Positions 7,494 through 13,650 of a stretch of DNA of 14,742 nt are shown here, piece by piece (position 1 is the first letter of the stretch; each line of letters opens with the position of its first letter). Below the pieces are notes generated by a model. That model saw only the letters and a program-made list of their open reading frames with translations, did no database searches and was not told the origin of the DNA. The position numbers and the translations under genes were made by a program. The stretch is from Deltaproteobacteria bacterium. Lineage in GTDB: Bacteria > Desulfobacterota > Desulfarculia > Adiutricales > Adiutricaceae. Where the stretch lies: positions 1 to 14,742 of the forward strand of contig JAIRZX010000237.1 of the NCBI GenBank assembly GCA_031267005.1, given 5' to 3'.

Positions 7494-10078
7494 CCGGAGA
7501 TGACCAGCGCCGCCACCAGCCCCGGCCCCTGGCCCGAGGTGCGGGCGGCCTTCACGCCGAAGAAGCTGTAGAGCTCGTAAAGGGCGATGGCCAGGGCGGG
7601 TTTGATGAAGTAGCCGGCCGCCGGATCCGCGAGTTCGTGGGACCAGCGCTCCTTCAGCGCTGCCGGTGCCAGATCGGGCGGGTAGAGGAGCTGGCCCAGG
7701 GGCGTCCCGGCCCGGCTCCCGGCGAAGAGGTCCAGTATCATCTGGAAATGGGAGAAGTTTAATGCCAGATCGCGCCCGGTCCCCGCGGAGAGCTTGAAGG
7801 CGCCGGGGGCGAAGTACACGAGGGCCGGGGCCGGGCCCGTGTCCTTCCTACCGAAGAAGAGCCCGTCCGGGAGGCTGAAGATCTCGGTCTTCAACCCGTG
7901 CTCCTTCAGGATTTCCGGAAGGGAGCTCAGGTAGTCCCTCGCCCTCTCGGCGGGGAAGGCCAAAAAGATCCTCTCCGGGGCGTCGCCCCTGAAAGAGTGG
8001 AGCCTGGGCCTCAGGTGGTAGTCCACCGCCTGGCTGAAGTAGTCGGCGGCGTGGCGCTCGTTTTCAAGGGACTCGGACGGCACCGAGAGCCAGGCCTCCT
8101 CGGCCAGGTCCTGGATGCCCTGGATGAGCTCGGGCATGGAATCGCCGGAGAAGGGAAGGAGATGCACCCCGGTTTCGAAGGGGATCTTGATTTCCCCCGC
8201 CTCTTCCAGGAGGCAGTGGAAGTTGGAGCCCCCGAACCCGAAGGCAGAGACCCCGGCGCGCCTGGGGTGCGACCCGCTCGCGAACCAGGGCCTGGCCTCG
8301 GTGTTGACGTAGAAGGGGCAGTCCTCCTCCCTGAGCGGTGGGAGCGGGTTTTTGACCTTGATGGTGGGGGGGAGCACCTTGTGGTGCAGCGCCAGCACCA
8401 CCTTTATAAGGCCCGCCGCGCCGGCGGCCGCCTTGGTGTGGCCTATCTGCGACTTGACCGACCCCAGCGCGCACCACGGTCCGGAGGGGCGCTCCGGGGA
8501 TTGCGGCCGGGACGGGGCCTGCCCGGGCCGCTCGGCGGGGGAGGGCCCGGCGGCAAGCGGCTCGCCGGAGGCGCCCGCTTCGGAAGCCGCCGAGTCCGGG
8601 GCGGAAGCGCCGCCGGAGGCGGAGGGGCCGGCGCCGCCGGAGGCGGCGGAAGCGCCGGAGGAGGGCGCGGCGGCGTCGCCGGAGGCGCCGGAAGCGAGGG
8701 AGGAGGCGGGGGAGCCGGAAGGCTGGCCGCCAGCCCCGCAGCCGGAGTCTGGGGAGGGCGCGGCGTCGGCTTTGGCCTTCGCCTTCCCCCTGGCCTTCGG
8801 GGAGGGTTTGGAGGCGGGCTTGTCCGCGGGCTTTGCGGAGGCGTCGGAGGAAGCCGTTTCCGAGACGGCCTCGGCCGGCGGGGGCGCCTCGGCCGGCGGG
8901 GTTGCCGGGGTTGCTCCCCGTGCGCCCTGCCCGCCGGAAGCGGGCGCGGAGAGCTCGGGCGCCGGCCCGGACGCGAAGAAGCCGCTCAGGGCGTCGAGTT
9001 CCGCGGCGTCGCCCACGGCCGTCCCGGTGCCGTGGGCCTCGACCAGCTCAACGGTGTCGGGCGTCCAGCCGGCCTCGCGGTAGGCGGCCTCGATGGCCCG
9101 CCTCTGGCCCTGGGAGCTGGGCGCGAAGATGGCAGTGCCGCGGCCGTCGGAGGAGGCGCCTACCGCGCGGATGACCGCGTAGACGCGGTTGCCGTCGCGC
9201 TTGGCGTCCTCCAGGCGTTTCAGGACAACCACGCCCAGGCCTTCGCCGAGCATGGTGCCGTCCCCGGCCTCGTCGAAGGAGCGCACCTCGCCGGATCGGG
9301 ACAGGGCCGGGGTCTTGGAGAAGCAGCAGAACATGAAGGGGTCGTTGAAGGTGTCCACCCCCCCGGAGACCACGAGGTCCGCCCGGCCGCTTTTCAGTTC
9401 CAGCACGGCCTGGGACACCGCCGCTAGGGAGCTGGCGCAGGCGGCGTCCACCGCCATGTTGGCGCCCCCCAGGTTGAGCCTGGAGGCTATGCGGCCGGCC
9501 GTGACGTTGCCGAGGAGGCCGGGGAAGGAGAGCTCCCTCCAAGGCGCGAACTGCTCCGCGAACCTCTCGATAACCTCCTGGGCCGTCTCGCGGTCGACGC
9601 CGGCCCCCGCCAGGGCTTTCCGGAGCTGCGGGTGGGCCAGGCGCTGGCCCAGGGTCACGGTCATCTTCAGCGCCCCGGTGACCCCCAGTATGACCGCCGT
9701 CCGGCTGTGGTCCGCCTTGTCGGAGGGGCAGCCGGCGTCCGCCAGTGCCTGGTCGGCCGCCAAAAGCCCCAGGAGCTGGGTGGAATCGATTGATTCCATG
9801 TCCCGGGGGGATATCCCGTAGCGCAACGGCTCGAAGGGCACCCGGGCCAGGAAGGCGCCGCGCTTCACGTAGATGCGGTCCCGGGCCTTGGGGTCCGGGT
9901 CGTACCAGTCCGCGGCGTTGAAGCGGTCGGAGGGGATGCCGCTCATGGTGTCGAGGCCGTTTTTCACGACCGACCAGAAGCCGGCCACGCCGGGCCTTCC
10001 CGGAAAAAGGCAGCCGAGGCCTATGACGGCCGCGGAGTCGCCGCCGGGAGGGAGGGCGGATGTCGGAGATGAGCTCAT
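7412..10078 (-). CDS. PfaA-like beta-ketoacyl synthase with degenerate acyltransferase
   Basis: An 888-codon frame. ATG at 10078 is preceded by a weak GGGG 5 nt upstream. The KS begins with AAVIGLGCLFPG at about residue 15 and contains DRIYVKRGAFL, MESIDSTQ, active Cys214 in VDAACASSLAAV, His349 in VEAHGTGT, His547 in SQIGHTKAAAG and FGFGGSNFH, so the condensing triad is complete. The two histidines are normally about 35-40 residues apart; here they are 198 apart because of an Ala/Ser/Pro/Gly insert (about residues 372-534). A region from ~715 aligns by eye with a PfaA malonyltransferase (APGAFKLSAGTGRDLALNF, then FFGVKAARTSGQGPGLVAAL), but the nucleophile motif GHSxG is GQGPG, with Gly851 in place of Ser. 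The frame ends 12 residues after a run of six C, where the overlapping frame continues the same domain. Upstream is a long non-coding leader. It is probably the first gene of the operon. Confidence 0.94.
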   Translation of the reverse strand: MSSSPTSALPPGGDSAAVIGLGCLFPGRPGVAGFWSVVKNGLDTMSGIPSDRFNAADWYDPDPKARDRIYVKRGAFLARVPFEPLRYGISPRDMESIDSTQLLGLLAADQALADAGCPSDKADHSRTAVILGVTGALKMTVTLGQRLAHPQLRKALAGAGVDRETAQEVIERFAEQFAPWRELSFPGLLGNVTAGRIASRLNLGGANMAVDAACASSLAAVSQAVLELKSGRADLVVSGGVDTFNDPFMFCCFSKTPALSRSGEVRSFDEAGDGTMLGEGLGVVVLKRLEDAKRDGNRVYAVIRAVGASSDGRGTAIFAPSSQGQRRAIEAAYREAGWTPDTVELVEAHGTGTAVGDAAELDALSGFFASGPAPELSAPASGGQGARGATPATPPAEAPPPAEAVSETASSDASAKPADKPASKPSPKARGKAKAKADAAPSPDSGCGAGGQPSGSPASSLASGASGDAAAPSSGASAASGGAGPSASGGASAPDSAASEAGASGEPLAAGPSPAERPGQAPSRPQSPERPSGPWCALGSVKSQIGHTKAAAGAAGLIKVVLALHHKVLPPTIKVKNPLPPLREEDCPFYVNTEARPWFASGSHPRRAGVSAFGFGGSNFHCLLEEAGEIKIPFETGVHLLPFSGDSMPELIQGIQDLAEEAWLSVPSESLENERHAADYFSQAVDYHLRPRLHSFRGDAPERIFLAFPAERARDYLSSLPEILKEHGLKTEIFSLPDGLFFGRKDTGPAPALVYFAPGAFKLSAGTGRDLALNFSHFQMILDLFAGSRAGTPLGQLLYPPDLAPAALKERWSHELADPAAGYFIKPALAIALYELYSFFGVKAARTSGQGPGLVAALVISGWLPLKEAVRALGEIPPGTRKPSARPS
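7446..7451 (-). other. Frame-change site at C6 linking KS and ACP-KR frames
   Basis: On the minus strand the sequence reads ATC CCC CCG GGG in the KS frame. Shifting by -1 here gives the ALGEIPPG segment followed directly by DPEALRKAVLSLPAE, a natural continuation into the next frame. One additional C (C7) would make one gene of 2594 codons plus stop from 10078 to 2295. The context C CCC CCG also fits the X XXY YYZ pattern of -1 slippery sites. A one-base deletion, whether real or an assembly error, is the simplest reading. Confidence 0.7.
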
Positions 10079-10424
10079 TAAAACCCCGTGAAGCGCGGAA
10101 AAGCGGGATATGCGCGCGGAAAGGGACTCCGCTTGGGGCGCCCGGGGGCCCCGCCGCCTTATGGGCAGGCTTGCGGGAGGGGCCGGGCGCGGTGGGATCG
10201 TGGAGGGTCCGGGGATTTTAACGCCCGGGCCCCCCCGTTACAAGGAGCGGGGGACGGGCCCGCAGGGGGAAGCCGGGGGGCCGGCGGCAGTCCCCGGCGC
10301 CGCCCGGACGGCGGATCCGGGGGCTGAGCGGAAGGCCGCCCCCGGAGGTTGTTTGCCGGGAGCCAAGGCCCGGGCCGGCGAACTGGCCGAGGCCCGGGGA
10401 GGGCGCCCGTGGACGGGGAACCTT

Positions 10425-10430
10425 ATTATA
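10425..10430 (-). promoter_or_regulatory. Possible -10 box (TATAAT) for the lipid-synthase operon
   Basis: A perfect TATAAT reads leftward inside otherwise GC-rich DNA, about 350 bp before the first ketosynthase start. No good -35 hexamer sits 17 bp upstream (GGTTCC), so this is only a candidate. Confidence 0.25.
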
Positions 10431-10451
10431 GGGGTCCCCGGGAAAAAGGAA

Positions 10452-10496
10452 CCCCCTTGACGGGGGCAGGTACCCCCCCCCTTAAGGCGGGGGGGG
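10452..10496. repeat. Two adjacent G/C homopolymer hairpins
   Basis: CCCCC-TTGAC-GGGGG (10452-10466) is followed by C9-TTAAGGC-G8 (10473-10496). Both can fold into short, very stable stems. They sit at the edge of the GC-rich leader, where the sequence changes to AT-rich DNA at about 10512. Neither is followed by a convincing T-run, so I do not call a terminator. Confidence 0.5.
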
Positions 10497-10588
10497 ATCG
10501 GCGGCTGGGCCATTAATTAATTCTATCATTATTCCGCTTTGGAAAAAATCATTTTTTTAAGCACGGCGTCTCCCGACCTGACGGTTCC

Positions 10589-10603
10589 AGGTAATAATTA
10601 CCT
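10589..10603. promoter_or_regulatory. 15-bp palindrome, candidate operator
   Basis: AGGTAATAATTACCT is a perfect inverted repeat with 7-bp arms around a single A. It lies about 510 bp upstream of the synthase operon in AT-rich non-coding DNA. Its symmetry and size suit a dimeric repressor, but no regulator gene is nearby to pair with it. Confidence 0.35.
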
Positions 10604-10819
10604 TAAAAATACCGAAAAAAATGGGTGATTAAACCGTTGATTCAAGTAAATCAAGATATTGGGCCTAAGGATACCAGGACTAGATAAAATCTTCGTGAAA
10701 TTAAATCCCTGGAAACCCAAAAAATAATTATGAGAGTCAGGGAAAATCCACGGAAATTAAATAAAAAATAAATTAGAGGAAAAATACGGGGTTTTGAGCA
10801 GGGATGGCGGGAGTCGTAG

Positions 10820-10952
10820 GCAGATGCTGATGCAGATGCTGATGCTGATGCAGATGCTGATGCAGATGCTGATGCAGATGCTGATGCAGATGCTGATGCA
10901 GATGCTGATGCAGATGCTGATGCAGATGCTGATGCAGATGCAGATGCTGATG
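10820..10952. repeat. 6/12-bp minisatellite (GATGCA/GATGCT)
   Basis: A tandem array of gatgca and gatgct hexamers, mostly alternating to give a 12-bp period. The leftward reading frame through it (Ile-Ser/Ile-Cys) is a by-product of the repeat. It is not inside any gene I can support. Confidence 0.92.
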
Positions 10953-10965
10953 CGGGGCGGTGGGG

Positions 10966-10992
10966 GATGATGATGATGATGATGATGATGAT
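10966..10992. repeat. (GAT)9 trinucleotide tract
   Basis: Nine perfect GAT triplets lie 13 bp after the minisatellite. Such a tract is prone to slippage. Confidence 0.92.
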
Positions 10993-11029
10993 GAGTGAGG
11001 GACCTTTGCAGCGGCCTTAGGTGATGATC

Positions 11030-11758
11030 GAAGCAGGGCGTCGAGAATGAGTATGAGGGAGGTTGGCGGTTAAGCGTCAAATCCGCAAAGTCATCTAGAG
11101 TATTGCTTCTTCCGCTCTCTGGTTTTGTCAAAAAGCCGATATCTTGGCTGATCCAGGTTTTGGAAATCAATTTGCGCTTCCGTTCTCGGGATGACTGGCG
11201 AGAGGTGCCCCTGTCGCTCGAGCAAGCCTTTCTCCTTGCCTGGGGGTGGGGGCCCCAGCCTCACAACCGCTGGCGGCTTGCCTCCCCCGGCGGCCAGGAC
11301 AGGTATTAAGCGAGCTTCGGCCTCTCATGCCCGCTCGCCGGGCCGCGCACCCTCGCAGACGTTCCAGCCCTAAGACGGATGCTCAGTCTCGAGCGAGGAA
11401 CGGCGCCTACCCTTACGCCCATGGTGGTTTTCCGACACCCCGGCCCCTTGAATAACCCGCGTCATGCAGCCCAGCAACATGGCGGGCCTCCCCGGGGGCG
11501 CACCGCAAGAAATCTTTTGGCACTACACACTTATGCGGAGGTGCGGCACCCCTGCCCATGAAAGGCACCGAATGTCGCTTGGAATGTGGTGTGCCACCCG
11601 GAGCCGCGCCACAAGAATAACTTTCATGCAAAGCTCTGCATCTGCCGGGAGCGGTGCTGGCGTTCTGTAGCCCAAGTCAGGAAGAGGGGCGGGAAACGGC
11701 TCATGCGCCATGTTTGCCCTGGTGGATGTCGGCTTTTCCTGAAGACGGAGGATGTTCG
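11030..11758. other. Non-coding stretch, no supported gene
   Basis: This stretch of mixed composition has only short overlapping frames on both strands, none with a ribosome site, a recognisable domain or consistent codon use. The 11220-11420 part is GC-rich compared with its AT-rich surroundings. Two diverged ~45-bp GC-rich blocks (11474-11518 and 11581-11625) resemble each other. CATGAAAG at 11557 is matched by CTTTCATG at 11621. It may be an eroded gene or a structured RNA; I recognise neither. Confidence 0.4.
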
Positions 11759-12434
11759 TCATTCTGGTTGACGAGAGTGGCGATTGTAAACAAGATGAAT
11801 ATTCTCAGGACGATGAATTTCAGCTTGTCCTAATCCTTCGTGATTATGGTTTCTTCCTGCGATCGCCCATGACATATGGAACGTGTCCATACCGACTACT
11901 TTTTTTTGGATAATTTGTGCAGATTGATATAACAAGTCTCCTAATAGCTGAAAGCAACTGAATTGCTTGGCCCCCGCCATAAGTGGATTCAGAGGAGAAA
12001 AAAAGCACCGTGTCGGATCCGGTAAAGATATCGGCAACAGAGATCGAAATAGAGCACATCAAACAGGTGTATAACAGGTAAAGCTTGTCCCTGTCCAGAA
12101 TAGCATTTTTTTGTGCTTTTATATTGAAATTGTCTTGTTCAGAGGTAAGAATTTCCATTTGAGAGGACAGTTTTTCTTTGATATTGAAATATTGCCATTG
12201 AATTTAAATATTAGAAAATTGCTGGTATTCAATTCATATACGGTATAGTCATTTCTTTGATATTATTTTAATATTTAACAGCAATGGCAATAAGTTGCCA
12301 GTTCCATTTGAGTCGAGGTATCCCCAAATGCTCTCGAGAACAGGAATTATTTTCTCGGTAGCTGTTTCCGGCAACAGTTTGCCGTCTGGCGGAGTCTCGA
12401 GTCGATATTCTCATTTTTCTTTGAGGTGACTCAT
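11759..12434 (-). pseudogene. Decayed partner gene of the Panacea antitoxin (possible toxin)
   Basis: ATG at 12434 follows the antitoxin stop by 1 nt (TGA C ATG), the arrangement of a coupled toxin-antitoxin pair. After MSHLKEK there is an in-frame TGA, then a readable segment (LETPPDGKLLPETATEKIIP), then an apparent frame change near 12330. A 99-bp mobile element interrupts at 12192-12290. Beyond it the frame continues as FNIKEKLSSQMEIL and runs to a stop at 11844, with a hydrophobic stretch (LYLLYTCLMCSISISVADIF) that could span a membrane. A different frame is open from 12037 to 11759. Function is not recognised. Many Panacea partners are toxins and some act on membranes (family knowledge); that this is one is inference from position. 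Confidence 0.5.
12192..12290 (+). mobile_element. 99-bp MITE, copy A, with TA target duplication
   Basis: The element begins TTGCCATTG and ends CAATGGCAA. Its terminal inverted repeats are ~22 bp with three mismatches, and TA flanks it on both sides (12190-12191 and 12291-12292). It matches the reverse complement of copy B at 91 of 99 positions by eye. It encodes no transposase, so it would need one in trans. TA duplication is typical of IS630/Tc1-mariner elements. Confidence 0.88.
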
Positions 12435-12435
12435 G

Positions 12436-12750
12436 TCAACTGGTTTCGGACAAGAGCGACTTGAAATATGCCCTCATCAGTTCCACTGGAATCACCAAAT
12501 TGACATACTTGCCCCCGAACCCTGTATTGGCGCCCGCCTCGCTGTTTCTGAAATTCGACACCTGATCCCAGGGCGAACATCTCGCATGGCTAATGGAAAC
12601 AAGTTGCCAATCCAGTTTTGGGGCATACTTGTCCCATATTGCCTGGAGGAAATCCCTTATGTCATCGTCTCGGAACGATAATTGGGGCGTACCCAGCATA
12701 TAGTCTACGCCCCGGACAACATACCCCGTGATCGGGTCTGTTATTGCCAT
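12436..12750 (-). pseudogene. Panacea (DUF4065) antitoxin, C-terminal fragment
   Basis: This is the C-terminal half of the antitoxin gene broken by MITE copy B. Residues after the junction (ITDPITGYVVRGVDYMLG, then FLQAIWDKYAPKLDWQL, SHARCSPWDQV, IPVELMRAYF) show the usual end of the family: a helix with IWDKY, a His...PW motif and a final IPxELxxxYF helix. The frame opens with ATG GCA ATA, supplied by the right end of the inserted element (ATG at 12750), so the fragment might still be translated, although no ribosome site is seen. The stop at 12436 is followed after 1 nt by the ATG of the partner gene. Confidence 0.8.
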
Positions 12751-12842
12751 GGCTGTTAAATATTAGAATAATATCAAAGAAATGGCTATACCGTATATGA
12801 ATTGAATACCCGTCATTTTCTAATATTTAGGTTCAATGGCAA
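12744..12842 (-). mobile_element. 99-bp MITE, copy B, inserted in the Panacea gene
   Basis: Same length as copy A and in the opposite orientation, flanked by TA (12742-12743 and 12843-12844). Deleting the 99 bp plus one TA (101 bp) joins GAA TTC A to TA ACA GAC and restores one uninterrupted antitoxin frame. This proves the boundaries and the target duplication from the sequence itself. The element adds a stop to the first half and an ATG before the second half. Confidence 0.93.
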
Positions 12843-13100
12843 TATGAATTCGTTCTTGCGGGACCTGAGAGCGTAATAAACGGAGGTCACGACCGGTCCG
12901 TATTTCCATGCCTCGACGGGGTCCTCGAACAGGGGGAAGTCGAAATAAGCAAGGTGCCACCCCTGGGCGAAGTACAGAAGTTTCTGGATTTTCAGGTGGG
13001 TGAGGTCGACGGGAGCAGTCCGGTTCATCTCGATCAACCAGTTGGTCAAACCAATCGCTGTATTTTTGATGATTGGGGCGGGCTTGTCGGTCTCCGTCAT
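12813..13100 (-). pseudogene. Panacea (DUF4065/SocA-like) antitoxin, N-terminal fragment
   Basis: The start is ATG at 13100 (MTETDKPAP), chosen over ATG at 13154 because AGGAGG sits 6 nt upstream (13107-13112). The motifs LTHLKIQKLLYFAQGWHLA and PVEAWKYGPVVTSVYYAL are hallmarks of the Panacea domain, which neutralises diverse toxins and includes Caulobacter SocA. The genuine sequence ends at RSRKNEF; the last residues and the stop at 12813 come from the inserted 99-bp element. With the element removed the whole gene is 188 codons (187 residues), a normal length for the family. Two direct repeats upstream suggest autoregulation. Assignment to the family is firm; loss of function is likely but not proven. 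Confidence 0.88.
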
Positions 13101-13142
13101 CTGGCGCCTCCTGGGCATGAGGGCGGGAATGGCGATCCAGCT

Positions 13143-13179
13143 GGGGCAGATCACAGGAATTGGGTCAGATCATAGGAAT
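13143..13179 (-). promoter_or_regulatory. Paired 18-bp direct repeats, candidate autoregulatory operator
   Basis: GGG(G/T)CAGATCA(C/T)AGGAAT occurs at 13143-13160 and 13162-13179 on the plus strand, differing at two positions, with a 19-bp period that places both on nearly the same helix face. On the minus strand the second unit contains TATGAT (13174-13169), a good -10 hexamer about 70 bp before the antitoxin start. Binding there would block transcription, as in self-repressed toxin-antitoxin operons. Confidence 0.5.
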
Positions 13180-13341
13180 AAGGATAACAGAAAGCCTGCC
13201 TCTTTTGAAACATTGTTTCTTTACCCCTTGGCTCATATCTTGCTAACGCGACCCTGCTTTATTACATGTGGTTATTCTTTCAGCCTCACATCGCTCGAAG
13301 CAAGAAGTTTTCGTGCAGACAAGTGACTTTAACTTTATTTA

Positions 13342-13359
13342 ATTATGTTTAGACATAAT
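13342..13359. promoter_or_regulatory. Inverted repeat with 7-bp arms
   Basis: ATTATGT-TTAG-ACATAAT is a perfect inverted repeat in AT-rich DNA between the antitoxin promoter region and the end of the ankyrin-like gene. It could be an operator, or a weak transcription end for the leftward gene at 13412. The rest of 13180-13411 shows nothing recognisable. Confidence 0.35.
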
Positions 13360-13411
13360 CACTTTTGGGGCAACGAGAAACAAAGAAAAAATAGTTTCCG
13401 GTCACAAGGAT

Positions 13412-13650
13412 TTAGGCCTGAAAGCAAAAAAAGTCCGCAGGGAGCTTACCAGGTCCCGCCAAGTCACGGGACAGGCTCGGATTGCGCGAGCCGGGCGGCG
13501 GAGGCCCGGAAAGGTTTTCGAGCATTCGCGCCCTGGACCTTTCGGCAACCTGCGCGACTGTTGTGCCGTCTCGGGCGGCAAGGTTCAGGAAGGGGAAACC
13601 GTCCGGAATGAGGTTCCGTCTAGCGGCATCGCGTGCCACGCTCCAGCCGT
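13412..13650 (-). pseudogene. Out-of-frame continuation of the ankyrin-like repeat gene
   Basis: In the frame after the G12 tract the repeat pattern resumes: DGWSVARDAARRNLIPDGF, then DGTTVAQVAERSRARMLENL, followed by a Pro/Ser-rich end and a stop at 13412. With G11 or G14 instead of G12 this would join the upstream frame, making one 264-residue protein. No separate start with a ribosome site is visible, so it is not an independent gene. Confidence 0.6.

Noticed and set aside
7898..9427. Rightward 509-codon frame opposite the first ketosynthase
   Set aside because: The leftward frame carries the whole KS motif series; the rightward translation is Gly/Arg-rich noise.
10238..10513. Leftward 91-codon frame in the GC-rich leader
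   Set aside because: Pro/Ala/Gly-rich translation spanning the homopolymer hairpins, with no motif; probably chance in GC-rich DNA.
10757..11170. Leftward 137-codon frame with His and Ile-Ser/Ile-Cys runs
   Set aside because: It exists only because the hexamer and GAT arrays lack stop codons; no ribosome site or domain.
11103..11309. Rightward 68-codon frame
   Set aside because: No ribosome site, no recognisable domain and poor consistency with neighbouring frames.
11200..11650. tmRNA, RNase P, SRP or 6S RNA
   Set aside because: I compared the GC-rich stretch on both strands with the conserved cores of these RNAs from memory and found no match.
13101..13154. Upstream ATG (13154) as antitoxin start
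   Set aside because: AGGAGG 6 nt before ATG 13100 is a much better start, and the extra residues overlap the operator-like repeat region.
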